From: Planctellipticum sp942493135
Lineage (GTDB): Bacteria > Planctomycetota > Planctomycetia > Planctomycetales > Planctomycetaceae
DNA length: 64,000 bases
Direction of reading: 5' to 3'
NCBI GenBank assembly: GCA_942493135.1
Contig: OW818684.1
Coordinates: 1,550,001-1,614,000 of the forward strand
The translations under genes were made by a program, and so were the position numbers. The notes under the pieces were generated by a model. The model saw only the letters and a list, made by a program, of their open reading frames with translations, did not search any database and was not told the origin of the DNA. Below, in pieces: positions 56,158 through 63,706 of this stretch (its first letter is position 1; each line of letters opens with the position of its first letter).

Positions 56158-57270
56158 TTACTGCGCGGGAGCCTTGAGCTGCTGTACCAGCCACTGGTAG
56201 CTGGCCTCGCGGACTGCCGGCGGGAAGTCGTGGGCGCTGTCGGGTGTTTCCAGGCGGAGATTGTCCGCCGCCCCGTACAGTTCGTAGACTTTGCGGGCCT
56301 CTGCGATCCCCTTGCGGACCCCGGCGACATCGAAGTTGCTGTCGCCGGTCGGCGAGCACGAGAAGAAGCCGCGCGGGGCCAGTCCGCCGACGATCTCGTA
56401 AAAATCGAAGGGAACCTCATCGGGACTGTTGTGATACACGTCCCGGATGCGGGGCATGTAGCGGTCGCTGGTCCAGCCGGCGAGCTTGCCGCCGTAATAG
56501 TCATGGAACGGAGTCCAGCCGCAGCTCGAAACGACCGCCCGCAGACGCGGCTCGAACATCGCCGTGAACAGGGCATTGTGCCCCCCCAGCGAATGTCCGA
56601 TCACGCCGATTCGCTGCGGGTGAATTTCAGGCGTCGCGACGAGCAGGTCGACCGCGCGGATATTGTTCCAGATCGCCTTCATACTGCCGCTGGCGTACTC
56701 GCGCCCCTGCGTCTTGAAGTCGAACGGATATTCGCCAAACGACGGATAATCGGGAACCAGACAGACAAAGCCCCGTTCGGCCATTTCGTGGGCGTAGTTC
56801 AAGTTGTTGCGAATGCCGACTCCCGCAGGCTCGTCCTTGCCGATCCCCGTCGTCTGATGCAGGCAGAGCATCGCCGGGGCGGCTTTCGCCTTGCCGACAA
56901 CGGCATGGGGAATCAGCAGCCAGGCCGGCACGCGGTCCCCCGGTTCGGGCGTGTAGCGGACCTTGCGGCGGAGATACTTCTCCGTTTTCTCTTCGGAGAC
57001 GACCTCCACGTCCAGCGGAACCCGGCGGCTGTCGTCGGGGAGCGGCCCCATGACGAGCTGCATTCCGGCAAGAATGTGCCGACGGCGGAGCTCCCAGTCA
57101 GCGACTGACTTGACCGGACGCTCGGTTCCATCGGAGTCGCGGACGACCATCAACTGGCGATGGTCGAGCGGCTTGGGATTCTCCCCACCCTGACCGCGGA
57201 CCGGGAACGTCAGCCCGCACAACAGCGTCAAAACCGGAAGGAGTCGCATCGCAGGGGCGAGTCGGATCAT
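56158..57270 (-). CDS. secreted alpha/beta hydrolase (acetyl xylan esterase-like)
   Basis: A 370-residue exported esterase of the family planctomycetes often carry with polysaccharide genes. A signal peptide (MRLLPVLTLLCGLTFPVRGQ) follows the start. Fold elements: PAMLCLHQTTGIGKDEPAG, the nucleophile elbow IGVIGHSLGGHNALFTAMF (G-x-S-x-G) and later VSSCGWTPFHDYYGG; the catalytic His is probably in the C-terminal DSAHDFPPAVREASY. Start is uncertain: ATG 57270, with alternatives at 57249 and 57351; none has a clear ribosome site. It is divergent from the next gene. Confidence 0.83.
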   Translation of the reverse strand: MIRLAPAMRLLPVLTLLCGLTFPVRGQGGENPKPLDHRQLMVVRDSDGTERPVKSVADWELRRRHILAGMQLVMGPLPDDSRRVPLDVEVVSEEKTEKYLRRKVRYTPEPGDRVPAWLLIPHAVVGKAKAAPAMLCLHQTTGIGKDEPAGVGIRNNLNYAHEMAERGFVCLVPDYPSFGEYPFDFKTQGREYASGSMKAIWNNIRAVDLLVATPEIHPQRIGVIGHSLGGHNALFTAMFEPRLRAVVSSCGWTPFHDYYGGKLAGWTSDRYMPRIRDVYHNSPDEVPFDFYEIVGGLAPRGFFSCSPTGDSNFDVAGVRKGIAEARKVYELYGAADNLRLETPDSAHDFPPAVREASYQWLVQQLKAPAQ

Positions 57271-57453
57271 CGCAGGCTTTCGTAGGACAGGATTGCTCGG
57301 TTTCGTCGGACCGCCGAATCCGCGGTTGGGTTTGCAGAGCACCGTGCTCATCACGGATGATGTACCGTAAGCGGATCACCTCCGCCAGTCGGATGTCCGC
57401 AGGGATCCGGATCGGACGTGGTGGGCAGGTGTCTCCCGGGAGATTCGGCAGAG

Positions 57454-58671
57454 ATGGCGATCGAGTTCGTTTGCCCGTATTGCGACGCCCAGATTCGCGT
57501 GCCCGATAAAGCCGCCGGCAAATCGGGGAAGTGCCCGCGGTGCGTTCGCAAGCTGATGGTCCCGCGCGTCAGTGCCGAGATGCCGGAGGTCACCGCCGCA
57601 CCGCCGCCCCCGGGCGCCCCCGGCCTGCCGGACTTCGGCGCTGTCGTCGCGCCTCCCGCATCCGCCCCGGCCGACGACGAGATCGTGTTCGCCGACGCCG
57701 CACCGGTTGTGCTGCCCCCCCCGGCTCCCCCCGCCGTGGATCTGACCGCGCTGCCGCAAGTCTCGACCAGCGTCGCCCGGAAGCTGAAGAAACGCCGTCG
57801 CTCGCTCGTCTGGATGATTCCCGTCTTCTTCGGTCTGCTGCTGTGCGGCGGCCTGGCGTTCTTCTACTTCCCGGAACTGATGCCGGCGCGCGTCACGGGC
57901 GAGTTGACGGCGACGCGCATGACGTTCCCGGACCTCGAACCGGTGCTGATTGACAAGGCTCTGCTCGGAGGAACCGAGGACGACGCCAAATCCGTTCTGA
58001 CAGATCTGGAGAATCAGCCGATCCCCCTGATCAGCTCGCTGATGCAGGTCCAGTTGCGAGGAACCTCCCGCGGGCTGAACGTGTTCGTCACCGCCGGCGC
58101 GGACACGATGTTCTATCGGGTCGACCTGACGAGCAATCCGTCGCTGCAGACGTGGCTGCAGAAGCATGCCGCCGAACTGGAGGACGTCCGCGAGCGCCAA
58201 CTGGCCCGGGCCAGCAAAAGCTTCGTCCCCGTGACCAAGGGCGTGCAGTCGGGCCAGGCGATGATCGCCGATCTGGTGGGCTACCGCGATACGCTGGCGC
58301 TCCCGGCCCTCGCGGGCGGACTGGGATACCATGTCGTCGCCCGGAATAAGTCCCAGCTCTATCCCTGCGTCTATCAGCAGGCCGACCAGGCCTTGTACTT
58401 CCTGCTGCCGCCGGGCTTGACGGAATTCCAGATCGAAGGTCGCGCCGTATCCGGTTCGAAAGTCGGCTTCCCGGCGAAGCTGACCGTCCGCGTCTCGCCC
58501 GACGAAGTGACCGTCGGGCCGCGAAAATCGGAGCCGAAGGCCGATGCCGCAAAACCGGCGGCCGAAGATACGCCGAAGACCGACGATGAGCCCAGTCAAG
58601 AAATGCAGGACAAACCCAACCCAAAGAGCGAAAAGACGGACACCAAGGCCAGCGAGAAATCGGAGTCGTGA
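57454..58671 (+). CDS. zinc-ribbon plus transmembrane protein of unknown function
   Basis: A 405-residue protein. A cytoplasmic zinc ribbon at the start (FVCPYCDAQIRVPDKAAGKS then GKCPRC) is of the MJ0042 type common in planctomycetes. A Pro/Ala-rich linker leads to a basic stop (ARKLKKRRRSL) and one membrane helix (VWMIPVFFGLLLCGGLAFFY, about 122-141), followed by a large extracytoplasmic domain and a Lys/Asp/Pro-rich charged tail. No enzyme family is recognised. GGGAGA lies upstream of ATG 57454. The next gene starts 57 bases later in the same direction. Confidence 0.75.
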   Translation: MAIEFVCPYCDAQIRVPDKAAGKSGKCPRCVRKLMVPRVSAEMPEVTAAPPPPGAPGLPDFGAVVAPPASAPADDEIVFADAAPVVLPPPAPPAVDLTALPQVSTSVARKLKKRRRSLVWMIPVFFGLLLCGGLAFFYFPELMPARVTGELTATRMTFPDLEPVLIDKALLGGTEDDAKSVLTDLENQPIPLISSLMQVQLRGTSRGLNVFVTAGADTMFYRVDLTSNPSLQTWLQKHAAELEDVRERQLARASKSFVPVTKGVQSGQAMIADLVGYRDTLALPALAGGLGYHVVARNKSQLYPCVYQQADQALYFLLPPGLTEFQIEGRAVSGSKVGFPAKLTVRVSPDEVTVGPRKSEPKADAAKPAAEDTPKTDDEPSQEMQDKPNPKSEKTDTKASEKSES

Positions 58672-58727
58672 GCATCGCGCGCCGGTTCGTCCTCTCCATC
58701 CCCGGTCCTCCAGCGAGTTGAGCCCCT

Positions 58728-59231
58728 ATGAGTTTGAGCCTGGATCTGGCAACCGCGCTGCAGCCCCTGGTCGGGCAGGCCTTCGTACCGCCGCAGACCG
58801 TGTCGGTCTCCGACGGCAGCGGCGTGTCGGTCGCCATCGATCTGCTGTCCGTCGAAAAGCTCGGCGTATCGTGCGAAGAATTGCGGCTGGATGTGCCGGC
58901 GCTGGGCGGCGCTGCGGTCGATGTCCTGAAGACCTGGGCCGCCGGATTGTGCGGCCGCATCACCTATCTGCTGGAAACGCTGGAACCGCTCGAATACGAC
59001 GCTCAAGGGCCGCAAGTGCTGATCCGATCGAAGACGCCGGACGCCACGCAGCCCGCCCGCCCGCAGTACTACGAAGTCCTGCTGACGTCGCTGGGACACG
59101 GACGCTTCGCCCTCCGCCGCTACGAGTTCGACCGGGCCGCTGGAACGCGACTGCTGACGCCGCTCGATCTGACGAACCAGCAGCTCGCCAAACTGGTCAA
59201 CGACCTCGTCGCCACGCTCCCCGCGCCATGA
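58728..59231 (+). CDS. unknown soluble protein downstream of the zinc-ribbon gene
   Basis: A 167-residue soluble protein starting MSLSLDLATALQPLVGQAF, with VSVAIDLLSVEKLGVSCEEL and PQYYEVLLTSLGHGRFALRR in the middle and a helical end (NQQLAKLVNDLVATLPAP). I do not recognise a family. It lies 57 bases downstream of the zinc-ribbon/membrane gene and probably shares its transcript, which hints at a joint role. A 19-codon open frame overlaps its stop as ATGA. Confidence 0.72.
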   Translation: MSLSLDLATALQPLVGQAFVPPQTVSVSDGSGVSVAIDLLSVEKLGVSCEELRLDVPALGGAAVDVLKTWAAGLCGRITYLLETLEPLEYDAQGPQVLIRSKTPDATQPARPQYYEVLLTSLGHGRFALRRYEFDRAAGTRLLTPLDLTNQQLAKLVNDLVATLPAP

Positions 59232-59287
59232 AGATGCCGGACGACCTCGACGCAGTGTTTGGGACAGATAAGGATCTAATCGCTTGA
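59228..59287 (+). CDS. possible 19-residue leader or micro-ORF
   Basis: ATG overlaps the preceding stop (ATGA) and the frame encodes MKMPDDLDAVFGTDKDLIA. The overlap favours translation by re-initiation, but the length and lack of homologues known to me make chance likely. Confidence 0.2.
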   Translation: MKMPDDLDAVFGTDKDLIA

Positions 59288-59373
59288 GGGGACTTGCAAC
59301 GATCGCGGATGGGGGCTGACAATCGACGGCGCATACGCGCGGATTGGTCCCGTGATCTCCTTCCAGGTGTTGC

Positions 59374-61305
59374 ATGCCCCGCACATCGCTGGTCCTGTTG
59401 GCACTGGCAATGACCCCGGCATGCGTCCGGGCCGCAGACTGGCCGGGCTGGGGCGGCCCCCGCGGCGACGGACATTCGTCGGAAGTCGGCCTGCTCAAAA
59501 CCTGGCCCCCCGGCGGCCCGCGCGTCCTGTGGCATCAGGCGCTGGGCCAGGGGTACTCGTCGTTCGCCGTGGTCGAGGGCAAGGCGTATACGCTGTCGCA
59601 GGATCTCTGGGGACAGACCCTCGTCTGCCTCAACGGCGCCACGGGAAAGTCAGTCTGGTCCCGCCGCTACGATGCTCCCTACGAGGCCGCCGGTATCTAT
59701 CCCGGTCCGCGCTCGACCCCCGCCGTTGCCGACGGACGAGTCTACTTCGTCTCGCCCGATGCCGTCGTCTACTGTGCCGACGTCACCACCGGCGAAACGC
59801 TCTGGACGGTCCCCACCGCGCAGCGCTTTCACGGTTCGGGGACCGACTTCGGCTACTCGGCATCAGTCCGCGTCATCGACGGCAAAGTCATCCTGCCAGT
59901 CGGCGGGCGGGACGCCGCCGTCGTCGCTCTTGATGCAAAGACCGGAAACACCGTCTGGACCGCCGGCGATGAACCCGCCAGCTACTGCCCCGTCCAGCCG
60001 ATCACCGTCGGCGACGTCCGCTGCGTCCTGGCCTATCTCCAGAACGGACTCCTCCTCTGCCGGCTCGACGATGGAAAGGTCCTCTGGAAGGAAGAACTTT
60101 CGTCCGGCTACGACGAACACTCGGTCATCCCCATCATCCGCGAAGACCAGTTCCTGATCTCCGCGCCGTTCAAATCCGGCGGCAGCGCACACCAGCTCTA
60201 TTGGACAACCGCCGACCCGCCGACCATTGCCTCCCGCCACATCTGGCAGAGCAACAAACTGTCGAACGACACCGCCTCCAGCATTCTCGTCGGCGACGCC
60301 ATCTTCGGCTTCGACATGCGCGATCCCCAGTCGAAAGCCCATCGCCCCTCGCGCGGCGAATTCCGCTGCCTCGACTGGAACACCGGCGAAGTGCTGTGGA
60401 GCGACGCCACCATCGGTCACGCGACGGTCCTCGCCGCCGACGGCAAGCTCATCCTGTTCAACGACCGGGGCGAGCTGATCCTCGCCCACGCAGACGCCGG
60501 CGCATGTCGCGAGATCGGGCGCGCGGCCGTCTTCCGCGACGAAGTCTGCTGGACCGCCCCCGCCCTGTCGGACGGCCTGCTCTACCTGCGGACGCAAAGC
60601 CACGCCGCCTGTATCGACCTCCGCCAGCCGAAAACCGTCTCCGTCGACTCTCCGTCGTCAGCTCAGCCGATAGGCGTCCCGCTGGAGTCATTGCCGCAGA
60701 CCATCAGCTGGAACTGGTTCTGGCTCCTCAACGGCGAACGCGAACATCCCTTCATGCGCCCCGCCATCGACGAACTCCTCTGGTGGTACCTGTGGAGTTG
60801 CGCCACGGTGGTCCTGCCCGCCATCGTCGCCGGCTGGCTCGTCCAGCGACTGCGTCCCACTACCGCAACCGCCGTCGTTTCCGGCGTTCTGCTCGTCGCC
60901 GGAGCCATCGCCACCCCGCTGCTGAATCTGACGCGGTACGATTTCGTCTTCACCTGGCCCGCCGCACTCTTCGGCGGGCTGATGACCATCCTGTGCCTGT
61001 TTCACCTGGTGCACGGCAAGCGGCTCACCTGGACGCAGCACCTGCTCGCCCGGCTGGCGCTCCTGTCCTTCGCGGGACTCTGCATCGGCTACTACCTGTT
61101 GTTGAGACACTTCAGCCTGCCCCACGAATGGGTCTTTCTCATCGGGTTTCTCCCCGCCTGCTGGCCCGCATTCGCCGTCGCCGGCCGACTGGTTCGCAAC
61201 GGCGCAACGCTCCTGAACGGACTGCTCGTCTGGCTGACGTTCACGTGGTATTTCTGGTGCTGCGGCTGCTGGGAACTCTTCGAAAGCTGGCGGGCGGCCG
61301 CATAA
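59374..61305 (+). CDS. PQQ-like beta-propeller fused to a multi-helix membrane domain
   Basis: A 643-residue protein. A signal peptide (TSLVLLALAMTPACVRA) leads to ADWPGWGGPRGDGHS, the usual start of planctomycete PQQ-type propellers, with blades such as LVCLNGATGKSVWSRRYDAP and VVALDAKTGNTVWTAGDEPA. From about residue 465 the protein changes to a membrane part with about five to six helices (LLWWYLWSCATVVLPAIVAG, AVVSGVLLVAGAIATPLLN, LLVWLTFTWYFWCCGCWELF). The fusion suggests a membrane-anchored propeller facing outward. Function unknown. Confidence 0.85.
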   Translation: MPRTSLVLLALAMTPACVRAADWPGWGGPRGDGHSSEVGLLKTWPPGGPRVLWHQALGQGYSSFAVVEGKAYTLSQDLWGQTLVCLNGATGKSVWSRRYDAPYEAAGIYPGPRSTPAVADGRVYFVSPDAVVYCADVTTGETLWTVPTAQRFHGSGTDFGYSASVRVIDGKVILPVGGRDAAVVALDAKTGNTVWTAGDEPASYCPVQPITVGDVRCVLAYLQNGLLLCRLDDGKVLWKEELSSGYDEHSVIPIIREDQFLISAPFKSGGSAHQLYWTTADPPTIASRHIWQSNKLSNDTASSILVGDAIFGFDMRDPQSKAHRPSRGEFRCLDWNTGEVLWSDATIGHATVLAADGKLILFNDRGELILAHADAGACREIGRAAVFRDEVCWTAPALSDGLLYLRTQSHAACIDLRQPKTVSVDSPSSAQPIGVPLESLPQTISWNWFWLLNGEREHPFMRPAIDELLWWYLWSCATVVLPAIVAGWLVQRLRPTTATAVVSGVLLVAGAIATPLLNLTRYDFVFTWPAALFGGLMTILCLFHLVHGKRLTWTQHLLARLALLSFAGLCIGYYLLLRHFSLPHEWVFLIGFLPACWPAFAVAGRLVRNGATLLNGLLVWLTFTWYFWCCGCWELFESWRAAA

Positions 61306-61337
61306 ACGGAGAGAGACTTCTCGGAGTTCCCAGTTCG

Positions 61338-61386
61338 CAGTAGGGTGAGTCGAGCAGTAGGGTGAGTCGAGTCCGCGAGGCTCACC
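61338..61386 (+). repeat. REP-like element with duplicated GTAGGGTGAGTC head
   Basis: A 17-base unit CAGTAGGGTGAGTCGAG occurs twice in tandem (61338-61354, 61355-61371). The second copy continues into a hairpin, GGTGAGTC with GGCTCACC (61361-61368 with 61379-61386, one G-U pair). The GTAG head plus palindrome matches the other REP-like copies in the window. Confidence 0.6.
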
Positions 61387-61434
61387 TCTTATTAACTTTC
61401 ACACCCAGTTCAATCTCTCAGCGAGACAATCACC

Positions 61435-62610
61435 ATGCTCAACCCGCTCCGCTGTCTCCCCGTCCTCCTGATGGCTCTGACGCTTTCCGCCCCCGTTCCG
61501 GCTCAGGAATCAAAATCGGCCCACGCCGGCAATCTGGCCGCGAAACTCCAGCCGTTCGTCGACAGCCACACCCTCGCCGGCGCGGTCCTCCTCGTCGCCA
61601 ATCGCGACGGCGTCCTGGCCACCGAAACCGTCGGCCACGCCGACATCGCCGCCGGCAAAGCGATGCCGCCGAATGCCGTCTTCTGGATCGCCTCGATGAG
61701 CAAGCCGGTCACCGCGACCGCCCTGATGCTTCTCATCGACGAAGGCAAAGTCGCCCTCGACGACCCCGTCGAAAAGTACCTGCCGGAGTTCAAGGATCTG
61801 TGGTTGATCGTCGAACCGGGACAGGATTACCAGGTCCTGCGACGGGCCGAGCGGAAAGTCACCATCCGTCACATCCTGAGCCACACCAGCGGCATGCCCT
61901 TCCGCTCGGCCATGGAACAGCCGACCCTCGACGCCCTCCCGCTCAGCGTCGCCGTCCGCAGTTACGCCATGACGCCGCTGCAGTGCGAACCCACGACGAA
62001 GTACCAGTACAGCAACGCCGGAATCAATACCGCCGGTCGGATCATCGAAGTTGTCACCGGCCTGGCCTACGAAGACTTCCTGCAACAGCGGCTGTTCGAT
62101 CCCCTCGGCATGCAGGACACCACCTTCTGGCCGAACGAAGAACAGGTCGCCCGTCTGGCCAGGGCATACCGCCCCAACAAAGACAAGACGGGCCTCGACG
62201 AGACGAAAATCGATCAGTTGCAGTACCCGCTCAGCCGGCGCGAAGGCCGCTACCCGATGCCCGCCGGCGGTCTCTTTTCGACCGCCGCCGACATGGCCAC
62301 CTTCTGCCGGATGCTCCTCAACAACGGCGAACTCAACGGCAAACGCTACCTCTCCGCGGACGCCGTCGGGCAACTCGCCGCCAACCAGACCGGCGACCTG
62401 CCGCAGGGCTACGGCCTGGGCTTCTCCACCGACAAACGACCCAACGGCACCTTCGGCCACGGCGGCGCCCTGGCGACCAACATGCAGATCGACCGCGAAC
62501 GAGGCCTGGTCCTGATCTACATGGTCCAGCACGCCGGCTACCCCAACGACACTGGCAAGCAGATCTACCCGACGTTCGCGGAAACGGCCCGCGCGCTGTA
62601 CGCCAGGTAG
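61435..62610 (+). CDS. serine hydrolase, class C beta-lactamase-like
   Basis: A 391-residue exported serine hydrolase. A signal peptide (LLMALTLSAPVPAQ) precedes the domain. Catalytic motifs are intact: SMSK at 87-90 (S-x-x-K), YSN at 192-194 (Y-x-N) and HGG near 342 in TFGHGGALATN, equivalent to the K-T-G. It is an esterase/D-Ala-D-Ala-type hydrolase rather than a proven lactamase; substrate unknown. The stop TAG is part of a REP-like element. Confidence 0.92.
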   Translation: MLNPLRCLPVLLMALTLSAPVPAQESKSAHAGNLAAKLQPFVDSHTLAGAVLLVANRDGVLATETVGHADIAAGKAMPPNAVFWIASMSKPVTATALMLLIDEGKVALDDPVEKYLPEFKDLWLIVEPGQDYQVLRRAERKVTIRHILSHTSGMPFRSAMEQPTLDALPLSVAVRSYAMTPLQCEPTTKYQYSNAGINTAGRIIEVVTGLAYEDFLQQRLFDPLGMQDTTFWPNEEQVARLARAYRPNKDKTGLDETKIDQLQYPLSRREGRYPMPAGGLFSTAADMATFCRMLLNNGELNGKRYLSADAVGQLAANQTGDLPQGYGLGFSTDKRPNGTFGHGGALATNMQIDRERGLVLIYMVQHAGYPNDTGKQIYPTFAETARALYAR

Positions 62611-62628
62611 GGCAGGCTCCCGCCTGCC
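62607..62628 (+). repeat. REP-like element overlapping a stop codon
   Basis: GTAG at 62607-62610 followed by GGCAGG CTCCCG CCTGCC (62611-62628). The loop is identical to the copy at 9700-9721; the stem differs by one compensated pair (C-G to A-T). The TAG is the stop of the serine hydrolase gene. Confidence 0.75.
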
Positions 62629-62666
62629 GAAATGGACATGGATCGCGCACCGCAGGAGACCAGTCG

Positions 62667-63415
62667 ATGGGACTCGACGTCGTTGAACTGGTGATGGAGA
62701 TCGAAGACGAGTTCGGGATTCAGATCACCAACGAGAACTACCCGAAGCTGGTGACGGTCGGCGACTTGCGGGATCTCGTGGTCGTGAAGCTGGCGATGAA
62801 AGAGGGTTGGGAGCCCGTCGGGCTGTCGTCGTTCTGTCCGTCGGCCGCGCTGTTCTTCTGGTTGCGCAAAGGACTGTCGACAGCGCTCGCCCAGTCGCAT
62901 GGGTGCGTCCGTCTGACCGGTTGGACGGGAATTTGCCCTCCTTCAGAAGACGGAAAGACTGGTCCCGATGGCAGACAGCCTGCGAGCTCTCCCTGCCGGC
63001 CCTGCAGCATCGTCCCTGGCTGGAAGCCCTGCCGCTGGCAGGGACGCTCGTCACGCTACTGGTGTCGATTGCTGGCGGCGTCGTGTTATCGGTGTCTCAA
63101 AACGGCGATGCGGGATTGATATTGCTAGCCTTCAGTTTCCTCAACAGCCTGGTCGTGGGAATGATCCTGCTGACGCTACGGGAAGCCCTCCCGCGCCGAA
63201 ATCTGCCTCCTGCATTGGCCACGTTTGCAGATCTGGTCCGCGAAATCGGACCGCTCGACTGGCAGACGTGGCAGACGCTGAAACGGATCGGTCCCGCCGA
63301 ACGGCGCGAAGAGATCTGGCGGCGCTTGCAGAAGATCGTCAGCAAGCAGCTCAACATCCCGATTCCAGAGATCCAGCCGGCGTCGCGGTTCATCGACGAT
63401 CTGGGGGCCGGCTGA
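62667..63415 (+). pseudogene. ACP-like/TM/ACP-helix-I fusion protein, apparent frameshift at 62901-62903
   Basis: From ATG 62667 (site GGAGA eight bases upstream) the frame encodes MGLDVVELVMEIEDEFGIQI and VGDLRDLVVVKLA, the helix II-IV part of an acyl carrier protein, then a helical stretch (CPSAALFFWLRKGLSTALAQ). At a GGG run the homologous text switches to another frame: VRPSDRLDGNLPSFRRRKDW, two membrane helices (LAGTLVTLLVSIAGGVVLSV, LILLAFSFLNSLVVGMILLT), and at the C-terminus WRRLQKIVSKQLNIPIPEIQ then PASRFIDDLGAG, the helix I part of an ACP. One added G restores a protein of about 250 residues. The serine that carries phosphopantetheine is absent at both ends. I believe similar permuted proteins occur in other planctomycetes. 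Confidence 0.7.
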
Positions 63416-63433
63416 TCTGGAGTGGAAACTCCG

Positions 63434-63706
63434 ATGGGAATCGATTTGCTCGACATCGGAATGAATGTCGAACGTGAGTTTGAGATTCAGATCCCGTCGG
63501 ACGAGCTCATGCGCGTACGGAAAGTTGGCGATGTGAGCCAACTTGTCAGCCTGGCCATCGAACGAGCACCGTGGGACGCAAAAGTAGCGTCGTCGAACGA
63601 AGGAATCCTGCAGCGTCTGTATCCAATCATCAGCCGAGTCCTCTTCGTCGAACCAGAGCTGGTCGAGCCCGAAGCCCGACGGGTCGAAGACCGCGGATCT
63701 GAGTAG
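63434..63706 (+). CDS. small circularly permuted ACP-like protein
   Basis: A 90-residue protein with the same layout as its neighbour but without the membrane part. It begins MGIDLLDIGMNVEREFEIQI with KVGDVSQLVSLAIE, aligning with ACP helices II-IV, and ends ILQRLYPIISRVLFVEPELV then EPEARRVEDRGSE, aligning with ACP helix I. The natural ACP order is reversed, with the break at the D-S-L modification site. No serine is in the usual place. It starts 18 bases after the previous stop, so it is probably co-translated or co-transcribed with it. The start could be GTG 63422. Function unknown. Confidence 0.75.
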   Translation: MGIDLLDIGMNVEREFEIQIPSDELMRVRKVGDVSQLVSLAIERAPWDAKVASSNEGILQRLYPIISRVLFVEPELVEPEARRVEDRGSE

